NCBI GenBank assembly: GCA_946894095.1
Contig: OX335665.1
Span: forward strand, 9,620,001-9,684,000
DNA: 64,000 bases
Direction of reading: 5' to 3'
From: Incurvaria masculella
Lineage: Eukaryota; Arthropoda; Insecta; Lepidoptera; Incurvariidae
The notes below the pieces were generated by a model that was not told the origin of the DNA, made no database searches, and saw nothing but the letters and a program-made list of their open reading frames with translations. This document shows, in pieces, positions 27,880 through 38,289 of the stretch. Position 1 is the first letter of the stretch. Every line of letters starts with the position of its first letter. The position numbers and the translations under genes were made by a program.

Positions 27880-28025
27880 AGCGGTCGCGGTCAGCCGAGC
27901 GCCGTTCCTTCCAGAAGTCGGAAGAACTGCTGGCCAGCGGCAGATTTCAGGAGTCGGTACGCTGACGGCCGCCTTCAGTCGCCTTCCGTCGGGAGCATTG
28001 TCGCTTGAAGAGGAGAAAATAAACA
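27880..28025 (+). other. Exon-like GC-rich segment
   Basis: After 'cattgttccag' a frame reads RSRSAERRSFQKSEELLASGRFQESV, which resembles the helical hairpin of MIT-type domains, before 'gtacgc'. A different frame continues as LTAAFSRLPSGALSLEEEK. The switch of frame suggests a decayed exon or gene fragment. It is isolated and not assigned to a gene. Confidence 0.25.
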
Positions 28026-28367
28026 TGTCTTATTACACTGCTTATCCTCGGAACAGCTCCCTATACCAGACATAGAGATGTTAAAGGATTCATTACTAAT
28101 AATCTCGGAATAAGAAGAAATAATTAAAACAAAAATGTTTACAAAAAAAAACCGACTTCAGAGAAAAAGCATTCCAAAACCGATGCACTAAAAAGTAAAA
28201 ATAATTGCCATTTTTGTAGTTACGATTATTGTTATTTTTTGAGTCGGCGTCAGCCGGGCATTTGCTGCGCCAGTCAAGAGAACCTTGGCTACCTTGGTTG
28301 TACACGTCCTTTCCAATAAAAAAAGAATAATTGAAATCGGTTATTCCTCCATATGTTGCGCACATAC

Positions 28368-28917
28368 TTAAGGTGGCCCAACCCGGCGGGCCCAACTCAT
28401 TCGCGGGCACAGTACAAAACCGTGCTGTTGCGCTCTGGGACCTTCTCTGTTTCAAAAAATAAGATAGGCTCCGTGATGAGGAAGATGCAACATGTCCACA
28501 AAAAAGACAACGTGCATAGTGTATGATTTGTTAAGATTTACGAACATTTTAATTTCATAACGACTTATAGCTAAAAGTATACCACTACCGCTGTAGTCAA
28601 AAATCTAACAAAAACCAAATAGATCATAAATCTTGATTAAATAAGCTATGTCTGATGACTAATCTTTTTACGATGTTCTTACTTGATCATTGCGTAATCC
28701 ACCTCTAAAGTTATTGCATAAAACGCGCGAAAAAATCGAACTTTCGGACCTTATAACTTAGAAACCAAACACAATTTTGCAATGCCAATGGTCATCAGAC
28801 ATCTAGTTCGATCAAATAAAGCTATTTTGAGCAAAATTGTGTATCTCTGACAAGAACTTTGGGCGTTATCTTCTTTCCCCTTTTGTATGGGGAGATGAGC
28901 GGGATGGGCCACCTTAT
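28368..28917 (+). mobile_element. TTAA-flanked MITE, copy 2
   Basis: Starts TTAAGGTGGCCCAACCCGGCGGG and ends GGGATGGGCCACCTTAT. The terminal 13 bp, GGTGGCCCA(A/T)CCC, are inverted repeats, and the flanking TTAA fits piggyBac-type insertion. The interior has no reading frame with a domain. Confidence 0.85.
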
Positions 28918-29045
28918 ATATGATTTCCTCTAAATATCATCGTCAGAACTAAACCAAATTGAAATGAGACCACAGGAAAAGCACCAGCTTTCAAATAAAA
29001 AAAATATCATCAACATCGGTTCCCCAGGCGAAAGTTCTTAGGTAA

Positions 29046-29168
29046 CAAACATAAAAAAAATACAGTCGAATTGAGAACCTCCTCATTTTTAACCATAGAC
29101 CTAGCATTTTTAACGGACTTCCAAAAAGGAGGAGGTTCTCAATTCGTCTGTATTTTTTTTATGTTTGC
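29046..29168. mobile_element. Palindromic MITE (gaattgagaacctcctc family)
   Basis: The left arm acataaaaaaaatacag-tcgaattgagaacctcctc is answered by gaggaggttctcaattcgtctgtattttttttatgt. A one-armed relative is at 40490-40550. Confidence 0.8.
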
Positions 29169-29399
29169 CTTTTTTGTGAGGTCCAGGACCATATGCCACG
29201 CTTAACATAGAAAAAAGTATTTTTGACAGCAAGAAATAGAAGAGTAATAGTAATATAAACGTTTAGTAAGTAAGGCTGTTAATGCGGGAATTACATTTGG
29301 TTCCAGTCCAGTGCTGCTCGAAACTCAAACAATAACTTTCATAGCTACGGAGCCTGCATTTTGAATAGCAAATAATATACGACAAATCGCTGTCGACAA

Positions 29400-29515
29400 T
29401 TTTTGGCCGGGCGCTCAGGGGCGCGGGGTCGCATGGATATCACGGGTTCAAATCCCCGCCCCGTTCTTGCACCAGTAACTTTCTCTTTCTGAGTTTTAAG
29501 AAGGGGTTTTCGTCA
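29400..29515 (+). mobile_element. tRNA-like SINE head fragment
   Basis: 'ggccgggcgctcaggggcgcggggtcgcatgg' plus the B box gggttcaaatcc and 'gcaccagtaactttctctttctgag' match the head region of the SINE at 39345. The shared body is missing. Confidence 0.5.
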
Positions 29516-29518
29516 AGA

Positions 29519-30015
29519 AATAATAATAATAATAATAATCATAATATTTATTGCTTCCATTCACATGGTATGTACATACAAGGGCGGACTTATTGCCTAA
29601 TGTCAATCTCTTCCAATCAACCCGATAATGGGCCACAAATATACAGGTAGCAACAAGAAAAGTAACCTAACAATAGATGTTGTTTATTAATATAAAAAAA
29701 AGACAGACCAAATTGATTACTATGAGTATGTCAGTTCAAAATGTTTATACAGAATTTATGCGAAAAAAACACACATGAAACAAAAAAAAATGTTTAAGAG
29801 TAGGAAATTGTGTTTTAAGTTCAACGGAACATAACTCATTTGGAGAGGAAGTATAATTTTAATCGTTTTTTGAAGATTTCAAGAGAAGCAGAGCTCCTGA
29901 TATCAAGACGTAATTTATTCCAAAGGCGGGCCGCATTAACTGTAAAAGAGTCGCTAAATGAAGTACGAAGAATGCGAGCTTGTTCTAGGTTCGGAACCCA
30001 TATAATACTGTAGAT
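29519..30015 (-). mobile_element. LINE 3' end, - strand
   Basis: A (TTA)n tail lies at 29519-29540 and the 3' UTR and coding end are read on the - strand. The coding end contains AARLWNKLRLDIRSSASLEIFKKRL, the usual final segment of non-LTR reverse-transcriptase proteins. 5'-truncated. Confidence 0.7.
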
Positions 30016-30222
30016 TGCGTCCCCCCACTAGGGTTCAGCACGTAAGGACAGGCCCTTCCACACAACATAAATGGCGCAACAAAAGTGGTGTTCTATGCGT
30101 CGCGGGGACACCACTTTTTCGCCAGTCAGCCGCTCGCTGTCGTCATGCGCCTGTGCGTCGCGTAGCCTCTGGCTAATAATGCGCGCCAAAATGAATAATT
30201 GTGTGGTAAAAGTGTTGTGGTG

Positions 30223-30619
30223 TGGTCAGCCTCAGTGGCCCAGTGGCGCGACACTTCGGCGATCGCTCTCCGAAGTGAAGCAACGCTGGGTCCGGTCTGG
30301 TCTTGGATGGGTGACCATTCGACCGTTGAGAGAGGCTGGCCGTGGTTCGGATTCCACGTTAAGCTGTAGGTCCCCTTCCTTACTTACTAGGTGGTAGGGT
30401 TTATCCCGCCCGGGTTGGTACCATCGCATTGGATGGACGATGGTCGAAGCGGCAATGAAAATTGTCCGTGTTTTCCATCCAGTTCAATGTAGCCGTGCAA
30501 TATAAGGAAGGTCCTGGCATGGCACCTAGTTCCCTTGTGGTGTGTTGGGCTAATACCATGACAGAACTTGTGGTATTAGCCATCCATGTCCAGTCACATA
30601 AAAAAATAAAAAATAAAAC
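30223..30619 (+). mobile_element. Composite tRNA/5S-headed SINE, full-length copy C
   Basis: The head holds a pol III A box (TGGCCCAGTGG, 30236-30246). A 5S rRNA-like block follows (30271-30315: cgaagtgaagcaacgctggg ... tcttggatgggtgacc), matching the 5S internal control region including its A and C boxes. A B box (GGTTCGGATTCC, 30344-30355) comes next. The body continues to the A-rich tail at about 30600. The 5S part separates the tRNA A and B boxes by about 100 bp, unusually far. The family is shared with 7873 and 24620. Confidence 0.88.
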
Positions 30620-31169
30620 CGTGCAAGAATTAAATAAAAAACGCATAGAAAGACGGAATATCGGAATACCGCAACAGGCGACATAATTGAATGAAAGGGC
30701 ATATCCTTACCTTTTGTAAATCACTGGGTTCAGCTTGCCCACAGGCAGAGTTGAATATGAGAGAAATCGGAAAAGAAATAACCGGCCTTATTTCGTTTGA
30801 TTTGAACGCGGACGGAGCCGCGGCCATCGATCTCGACTACTAAGTGTATACGACTTGAATTTATTCGCACACTTCGCCAGGATATATTTAGTGCTCCGAT
30901 TCCATAAATATATCGGATCACCGCGTGGCCTATTCGCAAGTATTTGTCCAGAAATAACATTAAATCGCCTCGTTTATTATTTTTACATGACTTCTTGGAG
31001 CGTGAATATAGAAAAGATAAAAGTCGCGCGTGCTCTGTAGACCTGGAGCGGGATACGATCAAACTTTACGTCAACGTTATTAAATTTTTAGGGTCCCGTG
31101 TCGCAAAACGCGAAAAAAAAGGGTTAATGGTCTGGTTTCTGTGTCTGTCAGTCACAGGAATTAATTAAG

Positions 31170-32580
31170 AGGAAAATGAGGTGTTCAAGTTTCCTTGTAA
31201 GCGTGCCTGTTTCCGCAGTCAAATTAAGACAATTTTTCTGACACGTTAAATAAATGAACAGAGAGCCACATCTGTACATTTTTGTTTTTTTATAACCTAT
31301 AACCTTTATATAAACAAATCAAATTTAGTTATATTTTGAATAATATTATTTACCTAAAATAGTAATTTTCATTTCCTCAATTTTTTTTCTTACAGCAGGC
31401 TGTAAATATTTTCCCGATCAATGGGGGATGTTTTTTCATGTGGTAACTCTTAAAAGACAGTGGTGTCCTCAGCCAGGCGCAAAATAACGTATGTCGGACT
31501 ATATGTAAACATTGGAACGTAACCAGAATGTTGAGTGGACAGGTTTTAATCGGCGTTTGTGCACTCCACACTCTACACTAGACACTAGAACTATCGGCAC
31601 TAGAAAACATTTGATTAATAATGGTTTCAAAGGCCTGGAGAAGTGAAAGACCGTAAAAATCGCACGGACTCAGTCTGTGTTTTTTAATCTTTGAGTTCGG
31701 CCATTTTACCACAACCTTTTTTATTTGTCGGGTTTCATAATAAGTAATCAAGAGAGTTTGAAAAGTACCAAAGAAATGGAACACTATGACCTAGGCTCTG
31801 TGCCTTTGTATCTTTCTTTTTCAATTGTTTCTGTTTTGTTTTGATGTTGTTTTAACCTAGTTTTACGAAACAATAGGATTCACGGAAACTTAGAACCATT
31901 CACTGTCACTGCAAGTAAGGGTTAGAACTCGGTTAAAACTAACAACTATCTGACGTTTCGCGTATACTCCAGTGGTTTGTTAAGTCATCGAGCTTACCCT
32001 TATTTTATCTTCCATAAGAACACTTTTCGTGTGTTTTACCATCTTTGATATCACAAACGAACTCTACTACGGAGGATGCGCGCGCAGTATTGATTTTACT
32101 CAGCTAGCACTGCACGTACACAGCTCAATGATACATGATTATGGTTTCCCGTGGGTTTAGGAAATGCTGCTGAATGAAATTAAATGTAATGTTTAGAATA
32201 AAAATAAGACAGAATTGGTAACTAGATTTAAAATTAAAATTAACTGAAATGCGTACACTTTAACAGTTGAAACGAATCCGCAGGCTTTTATGCTAGGTTA
32301 GCTGAAAATGTTACTCAATTGAAATTTGCTAAATACTGCAATTTGGTAATTTAAATTTGGTATTAAAATTTAAGTTTAAATTTAAGGAATAAATGTAAAC
32401 TTTTTAAAGGAAACGCATTATGCAGGTATTTTGGAACCTGCTGCTTAGCAGGAATTATTTAATGCAAGGTAAGTGGATGAATGCACCAAAATTACTGATT
32501 TCTTGGTCTTGTCGCAGGTATATTCCAGTAGGAATTAATCAAATAGAATAAAGGTGGATTACAATCTGAAGGGCCGGGAT
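31170..32580. other. Gene-free stretch
   Basis: No coding region supported. It is AT-rich, with short unsupported frames only. A GCAAG|GTAAGT sequence near 32467 resembles a splice donor but has no recognisable exon before it. Confidence 0.5.
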
Positions 32581-32589
32581 GTAAAAACG

Positions 32590-32882
32590 TCCTTACCGCT
32601 TCCGACGTCCGATCGTTACACTTATTAAATTAAAGAGCACGTCGCGTGCGTTCAGGTCACGTGTCCAGGCGGCGGCGGGCGCGCGGGGACGCCATGTCAA
32701 CTGTGCGGCATGACGGCTGCGCGGCCATTGGGCGCGCGGCGACGCTATGCGGCGCGGGAAGGCGCGCCGCGCGCAATCCAGACGGGCGGGCGGACTGCGG
32801 TGGCGCGACGCCACGGATGCCAGACGAGGCGGCGGACCGGAGCGGGGGAGGGGGCGCGTGGCGTCCAGTCCAGCCAGACTAA
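32590..32882. promoter_or_regulatory. CpG-rich island, possible promoter or first exon
   Basis: This block is extremely rich in CG and CGCG (for example gcgcgcggcgacg, ggcgcgccgcgcgc) against an AT-rich background. It is open on both strands, but the predicted proteins are low-complexity Arg/Ala/Pro and show no domain. CpG-dense islands in insect genomes often mark housekeeping promoters or first exons. No partner exon was identified, so the call is tentative. Confidence 0.3.
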
Positions 32883-33427
32883 GCCACGGCTGCACGAAGA
32901 GACGGCTGAGATAATCAATGTTGAAACACGTCACTTTTAGTGATCCGCATAGAGTTCCTTCCATACTGTCATTCCAAGAGGTCATCTTTAATCATACGTT
33001 GACGTTGATTTTGACTGTTTGCCTTTCGTGCACTCGGACCTAAGCCCCGATTGCACGAATAGACGGCCGAGTTAATCAATGTTCAAACACGTCAATTTTA
33101 GTGAACCCCACGGAGTTTCTTCCATACTGTCCATACAAAGGGACGTGTTAAATCATACGTTGACTGACATTGATTTTTTGTACACAAAGTATGATTAAAC
33201 ACGTCTCTTTGTGTGGGCAGTATGGAAGGAACTCCATGCGGTTCACTAAAACTGACGTGTTTTAACTCAGCCGTTAACGAAGAAACGGCTGAGTTAAACA
33301 ATGTTCAAACACGTCACTTTTAGTGAACCGTATATAGTCTTTTCCATACTGTCCACGCAAAGTGACGTGTTTGATCATACTTTGACGTTGATTTAGATTT
33401 TTGTTCTTTCGTGCACTCGGCCCTAAG
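32883..33427. repeat. Cluster of GTGACGT repeats with one inverted unit
   Basis: About four 160 bp units. Each has gcacgaagagacggctgagtt, aaacacgtcacttttagtgaacc, gttccttccatactgtcc, aaagtgacgtgtttgatcatac and cctttcgtgcactcgg. The unit at about 33180-33275 is inverted relative to its neighbours. Within a unit aacacgtcacttt and aaagtgacgtgtt are themselves inverted. Confidence 0.85.
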
Positions 33428-33832
33428 ACTGACGGGACACGGCTTCGAGTCAGAAAGGACGAGAGTGGCGACCGAAACACATCCTTGCAGCGGGTTGGCT
33501 GTTACAGTTGCCGCTGCGCGAGCGAGTCGTCGCGTCGAGACGGCTCGCACAACGAGCTTTCGTTCCCGCCGTGCTGTTTTTGAAATTCTTTGCAATCGCT
33601 TGCAGCCAGCGATTAGCAATGCAATCGTAAACTCTCGGCAGCAGCATATGGCTGCCAGGCGCTGTTATACAAACGACATAAAAAAATACGGAACTGCGTT
33701 TTTAGCGATCAGAATCGCAAATTGTTGCAGCAATTTGGTAGCCATCGTTTCAAAAATAGGGCAGCCGGGCCATAATACCGCGTGCGCGATGCGTTGCCCA
33801 AAAATGTATACTGCTTGGCGTGAAATGATTAC

Positions 33833-34419
33833 TTAAGGCTGTTCCGACCCATATTAGGAGGGACTAACTCATTCGCGGGCACGGTACAAAACCGTGCTGT
33901 TGCGTTCTAGGACCTTCTCTGTTTCAAAGAAAAAGACTGGCTCCGTGATTCCTCATCACGGAGCCAGTCTTTTTCTTTGATGCAACATGTCCACAAAAAA
34001 GACAATGTCCATAGTTTATGATTTGGTAAGATTTACGAAAATTTTAATTACAAAACGACTTATAGCTAAAAGTAAACCACGACCGGAAGTAAACTACGCT
34101 GCAGCCAAAAATCTAACAAAACCAAAATAAGTACATTATAAATCTTGATTAAATAAGCAATGTCTGATGACATTTTTTTTAAGATGTTCTTACTTTATCA
34201 TTGCGTAATCCACCTCCAAAGTTATTGTATAAAACGCGCAAAAAATTCGAACTTTCGGACCTTATAACTTAGAAACCAAACACAATTTTACAATGCCAAC
34301 GGTACTAGTTCGATCAAATAAAGCTATTTTGAGCAAAATTTGGGAGATCTGACAATAAATATGGGCGTGATCTTCTTTCCCCGTTTGTATGGGGAGTTGA
34401 GCGGGATGGGCCACCTTAA
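33833..34419 (+). mobile_element. TTAA-flanked MITE, copy 3, with internal hairpin
   Basis: TTAA lies at both ends and the right terminus gggatgggccaccttaa is well preserved; the left terminus has diverged. At 33926-33978 a perfect 24 bp inverted repeat with a 5-base loop interrupts the sequence where copies 1 and 2 have none. Confidence 0.85.
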
Positions 34420-34480
34420 ATTTAGTTTCAACACTAGCAACAGAACGATTGCTCATTTCTTGCCCAATAACGGAGAAGCC

Positions 34481-34797
34481 TTAAGGTGGCCCAACCCGGC
34501 GGGACTAACTCATTCACGGGCAATCTTCATGAAACAAGCTATGTCTGATGACAAATCTTTTTGAGATATTTTTATCTTATCGTTGAGTAATCCACCTCCA
34601 AAGTTATTGCATAAAACGCGCGAAAAATTCGAACTTTCGGACCTTATAACTTAGAAACCAAACACAATTTTACAATGTCAACGGTCATTGCAGACATCTA
34701 GTTCGATCAAATAAATCTATTTTGAGCAAAATTTGGGATCTCCGACAAGAAATATGGCCGTGATCTTCTTTCCCTGTTTGTATGGGGAGTTGGAGAA
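34481..34797 (+). mobile_element. TTAA-flanked MITE, copy 4, internally deleted
   Basis: Starts TTAAGGTGGCCCAACCCGGCGGGACTAAC. Shortly after cattcacgggca it jumps to the region 'aagctatgtctgatgac' (about 200 bp missing). It breaks off before the right terminus against a SINE head fragment. Confidence 0.8.
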
Positions 34798-34890
34798 ATG
34801 GTCACCCATCCACAATCTAACCATACTTCGCCAAGCTTATCGAATCGCAAGGCGTCGCGCCACTTGACTACCGAGGCTACCAACCAAACC
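34798..34890 (-). mobile_element. Diverged composite SINE head fragment
   Basis: On the - strand, a tRNA-like cggtagtcaagtggcgcgac precedes ggatgggtgacc, the same arrangement as the 30223 head but strongly diverged. Confidence 0.5.
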
Positions 34891-34904
34891 AGTTGACTTG
34901 ACAG

Positions 34905-35140
34905 TTGACTGTAGATTAGACCTCAGCATTTTACCATTGTATTAAAATCGTTAGCACTGAAAGCATTATTGAAATCTAGTAATATAACGACAGCTGAAAG
35001 CATTATTGAAATCTAGTAATATAACGACAGTGAGATATTTGGTTTCCATGTCGTCAGTAACTTTGGCAAGGGCAGTTACAGTGCTATGAGAAGACCGGAA
35101 GCCAGGTCTACTAACAAGTTTCTTTAGTGAGAGGAAGTTA
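34905..35140 (-). mobile_element. LINE reverse-transcriptase fragment
   Basis: The - strand reads FRSSHSTVTALAKVTDDMETK, then VVILLDFNNAF, the first conserved block of the non-LTR reverse-transcriptase domain (catalytic-Asp motif with the usual Ser/Ala replaced). A 37 bp segment (34957-34993) is exactly repeated at 34994-35030 inside it. Confidence 0.65.
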
Positions 35141-35222
35141 TATACAAAACTGGTAGGGTTGTAATAAGTCGATAAGCAGTTAATCCATATTAAACGTCAA
35201 CCTAAATTCACCTAGTGCTTTT

Positions 35223-35480
35223 TAGTGTTCCGTACCCAAAGGGTGAAAACGAACCCTATTACTAAGCCTCCGCTGTCCGTCCGTCCCTCCTCCGTCTGTC
35301 ACAGGGCTGCATCTCATGAACCTGGTGGGCAGTGTATTTATTTTGGCGCTATAACAACAAATGGGTAAAATAAAAAAAAAATAAAAAAAATTAAGGTGAC
35401 AAAAACGTGAATTGTTTGTGTTGTATCTTGTACCATGGTACGGAACCCTTTGTGTGCGAGACCGACTCGCACTTGGCCGG
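35223..35480 (+). mobile_element. gggttccgtacc-type MITE, copy 2
   Basis: Left end gtgttccgtacccaaagggtg, right end ggtacggaaccctttgtgtgcgag followed by actcgcacttggccgg. Same family as 27598. Confidence 0.8.
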
Positions 35481-35544
35481 TTTCCACTCCACCCATTTCT
35501 AACTCGATATCCATTTCTTAAGATCGTGTTTTTGGTATCGGACA

Positions 35545-35718
35545 CTAGGGCTGAGATAAATAGTCGTTACAAAAACTAAGACTAACGAAAAGTAGTTTTT
35601 GTGACGTCATTTCGACACACTTTGTATGGACGAAATGTCAAAGTAATGCAAAGTGACGTCACAAAGTGCTACTTTTCGTTAGTCTTAGTTTCTGTTACGA
35701 CTATTTATCTCAGCCTAG
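35545..35718. mobile_element. MITE with long inverted arms (ctagggctgagataaatag)
   Basis: Arms CTAGGGCTGAGATAAATAG and its near reverse complement continue inward through aactaagactaacgaaaagtag to ttttgtgacgtca, about 65 bp per side. No coding sequence. Confidence 0.85.
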
Positions 35719-35839
35719 GAGTCAGCCCAGATTTATCTTGATAAGGGCATAACCGATATCTCATAAATTTGAGTTTCAGCGACATCTACATTTGAAACAT
35801 CGCAATCAGATTTTGAAAATCTGAAAAAGATTTTGGTCG

Positions 35840-37915
35840 TGACATTCGTCGGAAGCAGAATTCCGAACACCGGGTCGTCCTGCTAGGACAGGGTACTACG
35901 TGAATTGGGGGCGTCCCACCAACGGCTCCGTCCTTCGGACCCCGAGAATGACATCAGACTCGCATGCAGTTTCGGAGGTCGTACGTAACATGATGTGAAG
36001 AATCATCTGGCCGATCGGCTTGGTTTTCACCAGTAAGTTCGAAAGTCCATGGGCATTGGCGGGTATGACGTATTCCATATGCCCTCTTTGCACGTCGAGC
36101 GATAGTAAAATAGGGACGGAGTGGCAAAAGCAATCATACAACATGATCAGCATGACAGTCAACAAATTTATTGCATAAATCTGATGACAAATATTTTTTT
36201 AAAATCTAGTATAAGAGAAGGCACAGGCGGAATAGCGCTGTTTTTATCAAAATATTATTTTGTTCGGTAAATAAAATATTCTGCAGTGTTTTTTTCCTTT
36301 GATACGTACACACAATGTACTTACCGCTAGAGAACAAAATTTAAAAATAATTTAAAATTTGTTAATGCAATTTATATCACTATGTTAGCCATAACCCTGT
36401 GTTACAGGAAGCTGGGCGAGGATATCCTCGAAATCACATATAACAGGCAAATTAACAAAAAGGGTATAAACTTAATGGCTACGAATAAAAAAAAACATTT
36501 CTGGCAAACACAAAATGTAGACATTTCTAGCTATAGCGTGAATACAATACAATAACAAATTTATTTTTCAATCTCAAGACATAAAATAAACACATTTCTA
36601 ACGTGCGTGAATACAATACAACACATTTTCATAATTACTTAGAGTAAAACACAAATTTTCCATTGGTACTTTCCTATAAGTCATTTATAGAAGGCTTTTA
36701 GTGCGCATTGTATCGCACTTGTAGTACGATAGCTGCAAAATATCCAGCTGTGATTACACTTTAACTTTTTAATATAATATGTTATATTATTTTATAAAAC
36801 ATTGAGTAAAAATTATAATTATATTACTTTATTATTTTATATTATATTATTACAGGTTACTGGAGATTACATATTGCATTAGTAAGAAAATAAAGGTGGA
36901 AGGTTTCAATATTAACCAATTCCTTACTTTAAATAGTTTTATGATCATATTTATTATAAAACTAAAACATTAAATAACCTAAATTACGAATAATGGTATT
37001 GATGCGTAAATGTAGATTTGGTTATTTCTTCCTTCTGAATTTCTGAATCTAATATAGCCAGACTTACCTAGAAATCATGGTTTTCCAAAAGACTGCCTAA
37101 AAAGGAAACATTGATTTGAAGTAGGCAGAATGCGAAACGGACATGGATGTTTTCCAGTATTTTTAGCTGAGATGCCTATTAAAGATTCGTCCTATTGTGA
37201 ATGTGGTTTAGGGGAAGAAACCATGACTAAAATAATACCGAATAAAACTCATTCACTTTTCAAACTACAAACTGCATGATCCGTTTTCAGCTGTCAATGT
37301 CAATAAGTGACATTAGTTGAAGCAGTTCTCCTAATTTAATTTTATTTAGTATATGCATAGTAGGATTGTTCATAAAGGTGTAAAATTAAATAGATGACTC
37401 GTAGTAAATCCGACAAGTCCGTAAGATCAAAAATCAAGTTTCGGTATTCAAACATAATCGGCTACCGAGCGAAAGTCAGTCATGTTTGAACTTGGATGGA
37501 ATAACATTTTGTACATGAGTATTAATTAGTTGTTTCAATAATTTTAATATGTTTATAGGATAGAGACTAACCAATGTATCAAAGTTCCTCGACTCAGGTT
37601 TATATCAAGCACTTATACCTACCTACCCAACGTTCCATATATTCCATTGGCTACACAGTCCACACAGCGTATATGGTAGTAAGTATCTCCTTAATTGATA
37701 TCTCTCCTCACAGCCACGTAGGTACCAACCACTATGATGGTACAGAGATGAGTCAGAGTGATTGACCCCCGGGCTGACCCGCAGATCTACAATTGGACTG
37801 GATTACTGTCTTACTGGACTGACACTGAAACGCCATAAAAAATATTAATACTCAATGTTCTCTTTCAATGGATACATATTTAGTATTTTTTTAAACATGC
37901 AATGAATTAAAATAG
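35840..37915. other. No gene recognised
   Basis: 35840-36170 is GC-balanced and open on the - strand for 89 codons without a known domain; it may be an old repeat. 36530-36640 has (ATACA)-rich sequence resembling a LINE 3' tail. 36700-37900 is AT-rich with no supported feature. Confidence 0.4.
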
Positions 37916-37923
37916 CAATTAAG

Positions 37924-38225
37924 GTGGGCCCATAAGCATCAGAAACTTACGCTCTCCATACAAACATAGTTTACCAATTATTTGAGAACCACTGTTCCAA
38001 TTTACTTGATATTTGGATTCCAATATTAGGCAACTAATATCTGTGTCTGCATGTTTTTCTTTTATCGGCAAATGTATCCTGTCAAACCACAGAGAAAACA
38101 AAATGTGTTTTGAAACATTTTCTTTTTGCTTTCATTTAACTAATTCGGTTTAGTTTTCAAAAAAACAAGAACCTGCAGATTTAGATATTTGTTGTCTGAT
38201 ATTAGATATTAAATATCAATTCATA
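37924..38225. mobile_element. Foldback MITE, second copy, right arm eroded
   Basis: The left arm (gggcccataagcatcagaaa ... ccatacaaacatag ... aatatctgtgtctgca) matches 9649-10008. The right arm is recognisable only to aatatcaattca and lacks the outer terminus. It lies just downstream of the PHD/coiled-coil gene. Confidence 0.75.
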
Positions 38226-38289
38226 CCATAAAATAGTTGTGGATGATATTTTTTATGATTCCTGCAATAGGTTGACCTGTCTGATGCAG

